Source: Lacipirellula parvula
GTDB taxonomy: Bacteria > Planctomycetota > Planctomycetia > Pirellulales > Lacipirellulaceae
Length of the DNA: 64,000 bases
Assembly (NCBI RefSeq): GCF_009177095.1
Contig: NZ_AP021861.1
Coordinates: 3,826,501 to 3,890,500, forward strand
Reading direction: 5' to 3'
A program made the translations under genes and the position numbers. Each line of letters begins with the position of its first letter. Position 1 is the first letter of the stretch. This document shows positions 18,401-27,097 of this stretch, piece by piece. Below the pieces are notes generated by a model that did no database searches, was not told where the DNA came from, and saw nothing but the letters and a program-made list of their open reading frames with translations.

Positions 18401-19135
18401 GGCGCCGTCAACGCGGCGAGCGCGCAGGTTTTCTCCGGCAACATTCCGCTGTCGAGCGCAACGCTGGTAAAAGCCCGCATCCTCCGCAACGGCGAGTGGA
18501 GCGCGCTGACGGCCGCGACTTTTACTCCAGTCGCTGCATCCGCTGATTTCAATAGCGACGGCATCGTGGACGGCGGCGATTTCCTCGCGTGGCAACGGGG
18601 ATACGGGCTTGGCTCAACGCGAGCGCAGGGTAATGCCGACGGCGACTCAGACGTCGATCAAGACGACTTGGTCGTATGGAAGACGCAGTTCGGCCAAACG
18701 ACGGGGACCCCAGCTTCTCCGATGTCGGTTGCCGCGCCCGCCAGTCTGAACTCGTACGTTACGGACGCCTCGTTCATGTCGCCGTCGTCGCTCGAAGTTG
18801 CCGACGGCGCCCTAGTCATCGCGGCCGCAACTTCATCGACGCCCGCACTCAACCAAGTCAGCGCAATCCTACAATCACGGGCGTGGAACGCAGACATCGC
18901 GGCGAGGCAGACGCAAGACGTCGCTCATCATTCGGCCCGCGATGCGGCGTTCAACGACGACGTGCGTACCCATGCTGTGAACCATCGGCATGAGAGCGTT
19001 CTATCCTCTCATTCTCAGGGAGCCTCTAGCAAGCTCTTCAAAGACGTCGAAGAGTCTAGCGCATCCGAAAGAGACGAAGCAAAGCTGGCGGCTTTGAGTG
19101 ACTTCCTGCTTACAGGCATCGCACCGAAGTTATAA
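15455..19135 (+). CDS. Large secreted CotH/lamin-tail protein
   Basis: This 1226-residue protein begins with a basic region and FEQLEIRQVLAAN at 26-38, the N-terminal box of planctomycete surface proteins. A lamin-tail domain (about 38-150; VYITELLASNSNSIKDGDGD) and a beta-sandwich region follow. Next come a chitobiase-C-like segment (KIVYTINGSAPA ... NIRAAAYKLGYAPTNID) and a CotH kinase-like domain at about 480-870 (LRIHGAASRSLSKKNALRLL ... NYIDYMILNHYGGNNDWPDR). A second chitobiase-C segment (GTIYYTTDGSDPR) and dockerin-type repeats (ADFNSDGIVDGGDFLAWQRG) end the known domains. About 130 further residues have no PEP-CTERM tail and no known domain. CotH enzymes phosphorylate secreted proteins; that role here is inferred. 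Confidence 0.8.
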   Translation: MFGNVWNRRQESRFAAANRGSRRLQFEQLEIRQVLAANVYITELLASNSNSIKDGDGDSSDWIELFNNGATAADVSGYYLTDKSSDLTQWAFPGGTIIAPKSTIIVFASDKAAAHPPGELHTNFKLSADGEYLALVEPNGTTIVQQFAPKTPSQQTDISYGLSMSSSSTTLVDDTTPMRYLAPVNNSADAVWRMTAYNDSAWSLGTAGIGYEASPGSANEFTSLIDVAVPSTTTTAYTRFTFNVANPGSFKTLNLGMIYDDGFVAYLNGTLIASSNAPGSLAYNSIATGQRGDEVVLAGYVNFDVSNKLSELKQGANVLAIHALNQSGSSDMLMIPKLTGGIAEVVTPIVAGYFQTPTPGAANGQIFTGIVEDTAFSVDRGFYSTPFNLEISTPTAGAKIVYTINGSAPAVDANLNIINGFLYTGSLLINKTSNIRAAAYKLGYAPTNIDTQTYIFTSDVIHQTQQSALAAGFPGTWGSRAADYGMDPDVIGPNDLFGGVYAALIEDSLKAIPTLSLTLDNADFFGPNGIYSNVGGEGVAWERPTSAELIYADGTEGFQIDAGLRIHGAASRSLSKKNALRLLFKDEYGAGKLEYPLFGEEGVTKFDTIVIRPHFNDGWGWDGALGDPLYARDQWFRDTQAAMGNASARGNVVHLYINGLYWGLYNPSERPDDSFAAETFGGEKEEYDVVNHDGLADGSIDAYNAMIALAQAVNAASGTAAKNAAYQNLQGNFASGLDNPSQEDYLDVANYIDYMILNHYGGNNDWPDRNWYANRRRGPESEGFKFFAWDNEISLDLSDRTSINENNLGMSTGAAQAYGILRNYEEFRLQFADRIHEHLFNGGALYVNPASPTYDPNNPQNNVPAARMAELAARVYDAMPAESARWGDQHVTVPRTRDVEWQNQLNYMLGTYFRDRHGIVLNQWKAASLYPNAVAPEFLVNNLRQHGGTIAAGGILSVQNGNTGSPGTIYYTTDGSDPRLVGGAVNAASAQVFSGNIPLSSATLVKARILRNGEWSALTAATFTPVAASADFNSDGIVDGGDFLAWQRGYGLGSTRAQGNADGDSDVDQDDLVVWKTQFGQTTGTPASPMSVAAPASLNSYVTDASFMSPSSLEVADGALVIAAATSSTPALNQVSAILQSRAWNADIAARQTQDVAHHSARDAAFNDDVRTHAVNHRHESVLSSHSQGASSKLFKDVEESSASERDEAKLAALSDFLLTGIAPKL

Positions 19136-19150
19136 TCGAAATGGGCAGGT

Positions 19151-19180
19151 TAAAAAGTGCGGCCGCACGAGAGCGGCCGG
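19151..19180 (-). terminator. Intrinsic terminator of the mannosidase operon
   Basis: CGGCCGC (19160-19166) and GCGGCCG (19173-19179) form a hairpin with loop ACGAGA. Read on the minus strand it is followed by CACTTTTTAACC. It lies between two convergent genes and suits the minus-strand gene ending at 19197. Confidence 0.65.
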
Positions 19181-19196
19181 TCGCGCGATCGTTACG

Positions 19197-22100
19197 CTAC
19201 GGCGCCGTCGCTTGCTTCTTGTTGCTATCAGACTCACGCTTGCCAGGCCTAATGCGTAGAGTTTGAACTTCGAAAGGATGGAGGTGAGTCGACACTTCCG
19301 TGCCTTTCGCTGAGGTCTGGCCGTGCGGATGCATGTGCGGGCTTTCGATGCCGCTCACGACTTCAACCGACGCGATGCCGACTTCCGCAAGCGCAGGGAC
19401 CGAGAACTTGACGTCTCCATGTTCGCCGTCGACTTCTCGAATACGCACGATATAACCATCTCCGTCTTCGGCTCGCTTGAACGACGACATGCGGATGTTT
19501 TCAGAACCGATGTCAACAAAGGCCCTTAAGGCGTTGCAAATCGCCGGCGACCAGCGCGTGGCGCGAAGCGAAGCTTGGCCCAAGGAAGTCTTCCTGCCGA
19601 AACTGATGAAGTAGCGGAACTCGAAATCGCCTCCTTGCTGGGCCTGGTAGTTGGTGTGCCAGTAGTTGTTCATTACATACGAATAGATCCTGCCATTCTC
19701 GATCGGCAGCGATTCGAGCTTTTTGTGCGTGTTGACGTCCTGAAAGGAGACGAGCGGCGCATCTGGCGAAGACCAGACGACGTCGTCGCCTGTTTTCAGA
19801 TCTTGCAGCCGCACGAAATCTTGCACGCTGAACCAATCGAGGCATGCCCGCGGCATCCAGTCGCGACCAGCTTGCACCGTGGCGCCGCCAACCTCGTAAT
19901 CGATTTGCGGCTGCTTGAATGCGAACGGAAAGCTGACATAAACGCCTTCCATCTCGCGAACCGGCCGCTTGCCTTTCATGCGTAGGACGCACTGAATGTC
20001 CGGCGAGTCGGCAGCGACGCACACCTCCAACTCGACGATTCCCAAGATCTCATGCTCGTAGCGGGAGACGATCGATCGCACTTTCCGCTGGATATCAATC
20101 AGCTTTGGCGTCGAAAGCGTCGATCCCGTCGCGACGTCGCTTCCGCTGGGGGGATAGCCGCGCTGCTTTGCGTAATACAAAACCTGGCCAAACCCAGACG
20201 AGTTTGCGGCGTCGACGCTGCCCCCAGCGGGCGAACGCTCGACGAATTCACGGCCGTCGTCTGTGCGGCGGATCGACCTAATCAAACCAGTCGTCTGATC
20301 CATGTCGACAGCGAGATAGCCCGAGCGGAAGCTAAGAGCATCAGATTCAGGAGCCACTGAGTTGCGACGATCACGTTCCCAGCTTTCAGTGAACGCGAGC
20401 CCCTCGTCGACGATCTTCTGCAGTTGGTCGCAGAGCAGGCGCGATTTCATCGCATAGCCCGCCTTCACGGCAAACAACGTGAGCGTCTGCGGGTCATCGG
20501 GAAGCGACACGCTGTGGTGCGCTCCCCAAGTATGTTCGTCGTAAAGAAGTGCGTTCTCCCACGCCTCGTCGATGAGCTTTTTGGGATAGTCGCGAATCTT
20601 GCCTTGTGCATGGAGCCCCGCAAGCAACGCTTCGAGCAACACGAGTCGGCGAACGCTGTCGCGATTGAGCTTCGTTTCCGCAGCGCTCGAGCCAGCGCCA
20701 TCTTCCCAGTAGGCGCCTTGGTCTCCCCTCACGACAGGAGCATGCTGGGCGGCCTCCGTGCGTAGCCGCTCGAAGAAATCAGCGTTCGTGCCGAGAATCA
20801 GGCGCGGCCATTCGTATTTGGCGTTCCACTGCTCAACGACGGCGGGCAGGTTCTCATCGAGTTGCACGTTGTCAAAGTAAGCGCCGTGCAGATGGATGAC
20901 GTTGTAAGGGTAGGGTTCCTTTGCGTCAGGATTGTCAAAGATGTAGGTGAGATAACCCGGAAGCCGTTGCTCGGCGGCCTCCAGAGACATCGTCAGGCCG
21001 ACCGTCGTCGCCTCGGCGTAGTGTTTGTGGACCATCGTCAGCACTCGAGCGCCGTCCGGGCCTTCCCACCAAACGGGTTGATACGCGCGGTCGGCGCCAA
21101 ATTTCCAAAAGTCGCTGCGATCAGAATTGCTGCCGATCGAGAGAAACTCGATGCCGCTCCCCGCCAGAATGGTCGGCAGCGACCAGACGTGACTCGGCGA
21201 ATCGGTGAGCGACGCGGTCTTCAAATCAAGGCGGTGCTCGCGAGCAAAATTGCCCGACCAGTACAGCCAGCGGTGCAGCCCTTCGTCGTTCGGCAGCCCC
21301 GTGAGCAGATTCACCCAACCGGCGTCGAGCCCAACGCGGCCGCTACGGACTTGATCGACCAGCCGATCGCGATCTGCGGGATTGGCGTTCTGCCACCAAC
21401 GTTGCAAGATGTAAGAACTTTCGTTAGTCCACGAAAAGTTTTCATACTTCTCGCCGAATGCCAGCGCTCGAGAGAGGCTATCAACGTTGCGCGCAACCGC
21501 CTGGTCGGCCGTGTGCGTGTAACCGTTGTCGAAATGGGCTTGAGGGACAACGTACAGCTCAATCGGACGATACCCTGGCCAGTGTAGATCGTATGATTTC
21601 TGAAAGTTGTCCGATCTTATTTCTAACTTCAGATCTTGCGCTTTCTCGTGTGCAGGGATGGAGAGGTCGGCCGTCAGCGGACCGTAAAATCGCTTGTGCC
21701 CCGCATCGAGCCCAAGGGTTGCTTCACTCCATACGCCTCCTGCAGCGTCGACGATTTTCAGATTGAGCGGCGTCGACACCCGCCGCAGATCAAGCGTGAG
21801 GCGAAATTGCTGTCGCGGTCCATCGGGCGTCCGGTGAACGAGCCGCGCCGGTTCCTTGTGGAAGTCGACGCCCACTTCCGAAGCAAGCGGTGCGTCGATC
21901 CAGTCAATCTCGATCCCGTCGTAAACGATCCATGACCCGTCGTCGATCGATTCGATCGCGAGCATCGTTGATTCGTCAATCAGGTCTTGTCCTGCGATGA
22001 GATATTCCGCCACGGCAGGAGAGAGGTATTCGAGACGCTCCGTTTGACGCGAAATATCAGCGCCAGACGGGGCCTTTAAAATCCAGCTGGCGGATGGCCC

Positions 22101-22460
22101 GAAGGTGACTCGCAGTCGCGGAGGCTGGTAGGGGTGCGCACCGAGTACGCCAATGCGAATCCGATAGACCCCGTACCGCCGCGGCGTCGCGACGGGCGTC
22201 CTAAGCAGATAGCCGCGCGATCCCGCCCACACGTCGCGAACGCCGGGGTGCAAATGCGGCCATTGTTCCGGACGCAGCGGCTGTTCAAGGTGATCGAAGG
22301 CAACGTCGAATCCACTGAGGGGGATGACGTTCAGATCATCAATCGACTGATCGATTGAACCAACGCGCAAGATCGGCGTCCAACCATCGGCACACGCCCG
22401 CTCGACTGCGATCAGCAGTAGCAGCGAGCAGAAGCCAAATCTCATGAGAGCGATTGTCAT
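19197..22460 (-). CDS. Secreted GH38-like alpha-mannosidase
   Basis: This 1087-residue protein has a signal peptide (1-~24, ending RACA) and an N-terminal beta-rich region. The catalytic part has VVPQAHFDNGYTH with His309 and Asp311 as probable Zn ligands. LDAGWVNLLTGLPNDEGLHR and TDSPSHVWSLPTIL follow, with Asp420 the likely nucleophile by analogy to the GH38 family. A later conserved HLHGAYFDN and the C-terminal beta domain also fit. The divergent motifs (HFD rather than the usual HCD) suggest a distinct subfamily, so mannoside specificity is inferred. The start at 22460 lies immediately after the symporter stop; a longer frame to 23018 runs back through the symporter and is rejected. It is the last gene of the unit with the symporter and repressor. 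Confidence 0.75.
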   Translation of the reverse strand: MTIALMRFGFCSLLLLIAVERACADGWTPILRVGSIDQSIDDLNVIPLSGFDVAFDHLEQPLRPEQWPHLHPGVRDVWAGSRGYLLRTPVATPRRYGVYRIRIGVLGAHPYQPPRLRVTFGPSASWILKAPSGADISRQTERLEYLSPAVAEYLIAGQDLIDESTMLAIESIDDGSWIVYDGIEIDWIDAPLASEVGVDFHKEPARLVHRTPDGPRQQFRLTLDLRRVSTPLNLKIVDAAGGVWSEATLGLDAGHKRFYGPLTADLSIPAHEKAQDLKLEIRSDNFQKSYDLHWPGYRPIELYVVPQAHFDNGYTHTADQAVARNVDSLSRALAFGEKYENFSWTNESSYILQRWWQNANPADRDRLVDQVRSGRVGLDAGWVNLLTGLPNDEGLHRWLYWSGNFAREHRLDLKTASLTDSPSHVWSLPTILAGSGIEFLSIGSNSDRSDFWKFGADRAYQPVWWEGPDGARVLTMVHKHYAEATTVGLTMSLEAAEQRLPGYLTYIFDNPDAKEPYPYNVIHLHGAYFDNVQLDENLPAVVEQWNAKYEWPRLILGTNADFFERLRTEAAQHAPVVRGDQGAYWEDGAGSSAAETKLNRDSVRRLVLLEALLAGLHAQGKIRDYPKKLIDEAWENALLYDEHTWGAHHSVSLPDDPQTLTLFAVKAGYAMKSRLLCDQLQKIVDEGLAFTESWERDRRNSVAPESDALSFRSGYLAVDMDQTTGLIRSIRRTDDGREFVERSPAGGSVDAANSSGFGQVLYYAKQRGYPPSGSDVATGSTLSTPKLIDIQRKVRSIVSRYEHEILGIVELEVCVAADSPDIQCVLRMKGKRPVREMEGVYVSFPFAFKQPQIDYEVGGATVQAGRDWMPRACLDWFSVQDFVRLQDLKTGDDVVWSSPDAPLVSFQDVNTHKKLESLPIENGRIYSYVMNNYWHTNYQAQQGGDFEFRYFISFGRKTSLGQASLRATRWSPAICNALRAFVDIGSENIRMSSFKRAEDGDGYIVRIREVDGEHGDVKFSVPALAEVGIASVEVVSGIESPHMHPHGQTSAKGTEVSTHLHPFEVQTLRIRPGKRESDSNKKQATAP

Positions 22461-22465
22461 CACAT

Positions 22466-24277
22466 TCAGACTCGATGCTCGCTTGCGGTAAGGGGCGTGT
22501 CGGCCGGCAGCATCGGCCACCAGGAGTATCTCAGGACGCAGATCACAACGACGAAAACCACTCCGCATGTCACAGCCTCGACATGCCAGCGGCCAACCAG
22601 ATACATCGGGAGTAAATAGAGCGCAGTCACTCCACAGATTCCGACGAATAGATTGAAGAGCGTCAGTGCAACGCCTGGTTCTGCAGTACACAAACCCAGG
22701 TGCGACTTCCTCGATTCGCGAGCGATTGGTCGCCAAAAACCAAACGGGCGAACCGTTTCGTAAAACGAGACCAACACAACGCGAGGAGTTGCCGCGGTGA
22801 GCAGCGATGCAACGACGCTGGCGATCGCCGTGCATGCCGCAATTCCCAAGAAGGCATAATAGTCGCCGGGCGAGGGCGCTAACAGCCAGAGCAGCGACGA
22901 GATGCTGCCGGTGAGGACTCCCGCAGCGTAGCCCCAACCATTCAGCCGCCACCAATACCATCGCAGGCAATTGGGAATGACCAAGCCGGAAACGAAACTC
23001 ATTTGGAGCCAGTTCCAAATCACATCGATTGAACTTGAATAGACTCCGGCGACGGCTCCCAGCACGACAATCGCCAGCGTCGCAGCGCCGCTGACGGCTA
23101 ACATCGGAGTCCGCGACGTTGCCGATCGCACGAGCGGGATGTAGAGATCCATCGCCAGATAAGCCGCTCCGCTGTTAATCGTCGCCGCCAACGTCGTCAT
23201 GAACGCCGCGACCAATCCGGCCAGCACGAATCCGCGGACTCCCGCCGGGAGAAAATCTCGTAAGATCGCGGGCATGATTTGCTCTGGATCGTTAGTCGGC
23301 GTCCGATTCGTTAGCGCCAGTAGCACGATCCCCATCGTCATCGCCCAGCGCGGCGCTAGGAAGAACGGCCACGCCGCCGCGAGCTTGCACGCATCGCGCG
23401 GCGAGCGAGCGGCAAGGTAGCGCTGAAAGTCGTATATCTGCGCGGGGCCGCCGGCGTTCGTCAGAAATCCTTTGCCGACCCAGGCGATGACGAACCAACC
23501 GAAAGGAGCGAGGTCGGGGCGTTCCGCGAGCCGCCAGCCCGTGAGCCGCCACATCGGCGTCAGGTCGGCGAAGTCAGTCGGCACGCGCTCGGCCATGAGC
23601 TGCGGCGTCGCATGCATGTAAGCGATGACCGCGATGATAAGCGCCGAAGTCGTTAGAACGAGCGCTTGCACCACGTCCGTCGCGACGACGCTGTAGAGGC
23701 CGCCGGCAATCACGTAGGCGGCAGTGACGCCGAGCACAGCCAGCGAGACGAAAACCGACGGTGAGATGCCGACGATCGATTCGAGATAACTCCAAGTCGC
23801 GGGCGCGATCTCTTCCTTAAAAAAGTAATCGGAGAACTTAATCATTCCCTGCAGGGCGTAAGCGACGGAGCCGGCGGTGAACAGCACGGCGACGGAAGCG
23901 TAGGCGTACCGCGCCGCTCGCCCCGCGGCGTCGTCGCCAAAGCGAGTGATCATCCATTCGGCGCCGGTAGTCGCAGCCGACCTGCGCACCCACTTGGCCA
24001 TGTACGCCAACCCGAACGCCGGCAGCGCCACGCCCCACATCCATTGCTGCCACCACGCCTGAACGCCGAGCGTGTAGAGCACGCTGACGATCCACATCGT
24101 CCCCGTCAAATCGAAGTTTGAAATGGCGCCGCTCAGCGCGAGTAACGGCCAAGAAATCCGCCGCTCTCCCAGAAAGTGCGCCTCCAACGTCGCCGCCGTT
24201 CGACGACGCTGCCATACCCCGACGCCGACGATGACGACGAAGTAGAGAGCGACGGCGATCCCATCCAGGGGAGTCAT
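22466..24277 (-). CDS. Sodium:solute symporter family transporter
   Basis: This 603-residue protein has about 13 hydrophobic segments, beginning MTPLDGIAVALYFVVIVGVG. Characteristic SSS-family features are GERRISWPLLALSGAISNFD near the N-terminus, AYVIAGGLYSVVATDVVQAL and ATINSGAAYLAMDLYIPLV. It is a secondary transporter that probably uses Na+ to take up a sugar or related solute. The ATG at 24277 is preferred over a longer frame to 24346, which adds a poor N-terminus. It lies between the repressor gene and the secreted GH38-like enzyme; the uptake of mannose or a mannoside released outside is a likely role but not shown by sequence. Confidence 0.85.
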   Translation of the reverse strand: MTPLDGIAVALYFVVIVGVGVWQRRRTAATLEAHFLGERRISWPLLALSGAISNFDLTGTMWIVSVLYTLGVQAWWQQWMWGVALPAFGLAYMAKWVRRSAATTGAEWMITRFGDDAAGRAARYAYASVAVLFTAGSVAYALQGMIKFSDYFFKEEIAPATWSYLESIVGISPSVFVSLAVLGVTAAYVIAGGLYSVVATDVVQALVLTTSALIIAVIAYMHATPQLMAERVPTDFADLTPMWRLTGWRLAERPDLAPFGWFVIAWVGKGFLTNAGGPAQIYDFQRYLAARSPRDACKLAAAWPFFLAPRWAMTMGIVLLALTNRTPTNDPEQIMPAILRDFLPAGVRGFVLAGLVAAFMTTLAATINSGAAYLAMDLYIPLVRSATSRTPMLAVSGAATLAIVVLGAVAGVYSSSIDVIWNWLQMSFVSGLVIPNCLRWYWWRLNGWGYAAGVLTGSISSLLWLLAPSPGDYYAFLGIAACTAIASVVASLLTAATPRVVLVSFYETVRPFGFWRPIARESRKSHLGLCTAEPGVALTLFNLFVGICGVTALYLLPMYLVGRWHVEAVTCGVVFVVVICVLRYSWWPMLPADTPLTASEHRV

Positions 24278-24427
24278 GGCGAACCGATGAGTGTGGCGAA
24301 GCAGCGAATCGGTGACGAGCGTTCTGAACAAAATCGGCGGCGGCAAGCGAGCCGCGAGTTTTGTCTATCGAGAAGTTGCGACAATCAGAAGAAGGATGCA
24401 GGAGCGTTGGGGCCAATGAAGTCGAGC

Positions 24428-25576
24428 TTAGCCGGTAGTCGACGCGCGAATAGCCAACTCACAGTCGATGATCACCTGACGACGGACGTTCCCGATGCTC
24501 TCGACTTGCGGCAACACGGCTTCGAAGGCAGCCTCGGCGAATGGCCGAGCAGGTAGCCGTACGCTGGTAAGCGGCACAGGCAGAAAACTCGCAATTGGAT
24601 CGTCGTCGAAACCGGCGAGCTTGATATCGTGGCCAATCTTGACTCCCAATGCAGTCAGATGCCGGCCCAGCATCGCCGCGAAGCGGTCCGATTTGCAGAC
24701 AATGCCGTCAGGACGCCCCAGCTTCAACAGCTGTTTGCAAAAGGCCTCCGTCGGGCTGTCGGTCGACCAGATCAGGTCGGGCGACACGGCGAGACCGTGG
24801 TTCTGCAGCGATTCGCTGTATCCCGCCAAGCGATCTTGCACAGCCGTCGATACTTCGGGAATGCCGACGAACGCCACTCGCTTGCACCCGACCTCCAGGA
24901 GGTGGTTGGTGACAAGCGTCCCGCCGCGGCGGTTGTCGTAACCAATCCGGACGAACTCGCTGCGCTGCGGGTACGACACGATATCGCGATCAACGAGCAC
25001 AACGTTGATGCCAGCCTCGCGCAAGCGGTCGACGACGATGCGGTTGCAATCCATATCCTCCTGCGGCAATTCGGCCGGGTAGTAAAGACAACCGGCAATC
25101 TTTCTCGCGACCAGCGCATCGGCCGCCAGACGCATCGACTCTCGAATGGTTCTCCCGTTGGCTGGCAGACACTGGACGTGCAGCGTCGCCTGGTGACCGC
25201 TAGCGATGTCTGCCAAGTGGCGTTGAATGAGGCCCTCGACGTAACCGAGTTCCGACGATTCCCGCACGAAGAGCGAACAAAAAGCGATCGACCTCAACGA
25301 TGGCAACGGGATATCGACGGCGTAGGTACCGGAACCCTGGCGGCGTTGCACGAGCCCCGCGCTGGCCAAATCCCGCAGCGCGCGAATCGCCGTCGTCCTC
25401 GACGTTCCGTATTTCTTCGAAAGCTGCGACTCCGTTGGCAGACGATCGCCCGGAGCGATCACGCCAGCGCGAAGCGAGCTCTCCAACTCATCGAAAATGT
25501 AGCGATGCATCGGTTTACGAGCTTCCTGCCTCGATAGGTCGGCAGGGGAGGACGCTGGTCGTGAAGGAGAAGACAT
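24428..25576 (-). CDS. GntR/LacI-type sugar-responsive repressor
   Basis: The N-terminal winged helix-turn-helix of GntR type (HRYIFDELESSLRAGVIAPG ... KKYGTSRTTAIRALRDLASA) is fused to a LacI/periplasmic-binding-protein-like effector domain. The latter has IGYDNRRGGTLVTNHLLEVG and KRVAFVGIPEVSTAVQDRLA. This is the AraR-like design, with sugar binding releasing the repressor from its operator. The start is not settled: ATGs at 25576 and 25510 are in frame, and I use the longer because planctomycete homologues carry residues before MHRYIF. A 16-bp palindrome lies about 90 bases upstream. It likely controls itself and the symporter-mannosidase unit. Confidence 0.85.
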   Translation of the reverse strand: MSSPSRPASSPADLSRQEARKPMHRYIFDELESSLRAGVIAPGDRLPTESQLSKKYGTSRTTAIRALRDLASAGLVQRRQGSGTYAVDIPLPSLRSIAFCSLFVRESSELGYVEGLIQRHLADIASGHQATLHVQCLPANGRTIRESMRLAADALVARKIAGCLYYPAELPQEDMDCNRIVVDRLREAGINVVLVDRDIVSYPQRSEFVRIGYDNRRGGTLVTNHLLEVGCKRVAFVGIPEVSTAVQDRLAGYSESLQNHGLAVSPDLIWSTDSPTEAFCKQLLKLGRPDGIVCKSDRFAAMLGRHLTALGVKIGHDIKLAGFDDDPIASFLPVPLTSVRLPARPFAEAAFEAVLPQVESIGNVRRQVIIDCELAIRASTTG

Positions 25577-25933
25577 AGGCCAAGCCTGCTGGGAACTTGC
25601 GATGAGCGGGCGCGTCGACTGGCGAATGACATCACTAGCCGACGCTGTCCGCGATGCTAGTTGATACATCAACTTTTGTCAAATAAACACTATGAATTAT
25701 TGACTCACGAGGCTCGTGTTCTTAATTTAGCCCTCACGAGTCGTAATTTCCGGCAAGGCAATGATCTTTTCCAAACGCCTTTGCGTCTCGGCAGCTTGCC
25801 AAAAGTTGTTGCATCATCTTTTCCCTTCGAAGTCGATCTCACTCGCCAGCCCCCGCGCAGGCAATTGTTCGCCCTTCTACCTCTCAAACCATTCGTAGAT
25901 CGCTCGCATCGCCGAGCGGAAAAGGAGCGTTTC
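25577..25933. other. Divergent promoter region between repressor and DUF1559 genes
   Basis: This 357-nt region separates two divergent transcription units and holds the palindrome at 25659-25674. A second inverted repeat, CACGAG-G-CTCGTG (25706-25718), and a direct copy of CTCACGAG at 25733-25740 are also present. The ribosome site AAAGGAG at 25921-25927 belongs to the plus-strand gene. I see no gene. Confidence 0.55.
25659..25674. promoter_or_regulatory. Probable operator of the GntR/LacI repressor
   Basis: The 16-bp perfect palindrome AGTTGATACATCAACT has the length and symmetry of operators bound by AraR-like GntR repressors. Its location just upstream of the repressor start, in a divergent intergenic region, supports autoregulation. 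The plus-strand genes could also be controlled by it. Confidence 0.6.
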
Positions 25934-27058
25934 GTGAAACGTCGCGGATTTACGTTGGTTGAGCTGCTCGTGGTCATCGCGATCATTGGCGTCCTAGTGG
26001 CGCTTCTGCTGCCAGCTGTCCAAGCCGCGCGGGAAGCAGCGCGCCGCTCACAATGCACGAACAATCTCAAACAGCTTGGCCTGGCGCTGTTAAACCACGA
26101 GTCGGCGAAGGGACGCTTCCCGCAAAACGAGCAAGTCGTCACGAAGTATTCGAATGGTCGCGAAGAGAAACGCGATCTGGCCTCGCATCTCGTCATGATG
26201 GCGCCCTACATCGAAGCCGCCAACCTGACGAACTCAGTCAATCTCGACCCCAAGTCGCCGGTGGTTCCCGGCGACCAGTTGGTAAACGGCGTCAAGCTAA
26301 GCCAACTTCCGCTTGCCTCGTTGGCTTGCCCCACAGACCACAAAACGGGCGTGCAAAGCGGCGAGGGTTTACAAGATCTCCTCACGCTTCCCGGCGCAGG
26401 CCAGTTGGTGGCCGTCACGTCGTATGCGGGATCGCTTGGCGCTCAGATCATGGGAACGTTCGGCAACTGCAATCTGCACACGAGCAACCTCGTGCCCGAT
26501 GGCGGCGCCCTCTACGACCTCGACGATGACGGCGAAGATTGGTTTAACACCACCTCGAACATGGTTCCCGCATGCAACGGCTCCGGGAAAGGAAACACTC
26601 GCGCTGACTGCTCCGAACCCGCTCACATTTCGGGCCCCTTCGGCCGCGGCAACTGGGCCGCGAAGTTGCGCGAGATTGAGGACGGCACGTCGAACACGAT
26701 CGCCATGGGCGAAATCATCCCATCCTGGTCGGGCTATCAGTGGGTCAACGGTTGGACTCGTTCCGAGGGACTCTGGTTTGCGACGACGGCGCCGTTGAAT
26801 CTCAGCACCGATCCCGAGGTCTATAAAGCCGCTTCAGGCGGCGGACGCGGCGGGGGCGGAGGCAGCGCGGTTCCTCAGTGCCGCGATTGGGAGAAAGACT
26901 TCAACGCCGCGATGGGCTTCAAATCTCGCCATCCCGGCGGCGTAAACTTCGTCTACTGTGACGGTTCCGCTCACTACCTTAGCGAAGACGTCGACTACGC
27001 AACATACCAACGCCTCGGCGCTCGCTCGGACGGCGAAGCCGCCTCGCTTACCAATTAG
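25934..27058 (+). CDS. DUF1559 pseudopilin-like protein
   Basis: This 374-residue protein begins [20 protein letters not shown], with the prepilin-like cleavage site and transmembrane helix, then [20 protein letters not shown]-type residues. GTSNTIAMGEIIP and HPGGVNFVYCDGSAHYLSED near the C-terminus are family motifs. The start is a GTG at 25934, with AAAGGAG six bases upstream; no ATG fits. A longer frame to 25661 contains the repressor's operator and is rejected. A Gly-rich insert (GGGRGGGGGS) lies near residue 300. It heads the second DUF1559-lipoprotein-PEP-CTERM series in the window. Confidence 0.9.
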   Translation: MKRRGFTLVELLVVIAIIGVLVALLLPAVQAAREAARRSQCTNNLKQLGLALLNHESAKGRFPQNEQVVTKYSNGREEKRDLASHLVMMAPYIEAANLTNSVNLDPKSPVVPGDQLVNGVKLSQLPLASLACPTDHKTGVQSGEGLQDLLTLPGAGQLVAVTSYAGSLGAQIMGTFGNCNLHTSNLVPDGGALYDLDDDGEDWFNTTSNMVPACNGSGKGNTRADCSEPAHISGPFGRGNWAAKLREIEDGTSNTIAMGEIIPSWSGYQWVNGWTRSEGLWFATTAPLNLSTDPEVYKAASGGGRGGGGGSAVPQCRDWEKDFNAAMGFKSRHPGGVNFVYCDGSAHYLSEDVDYATYQRLGARSDGEAASLTN

Positions 27059-27097
27059 TCTCCATACCGCGGCTCGCTTCAGCGTGTTCTCATCGAC

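Noticed and set aside
22461-23018. N-terminal extension of the GH38-like protein
   Set aside because: It runs through the symporter gene in another frame and lacks natural protein character; the signal peptide begins at 22460.
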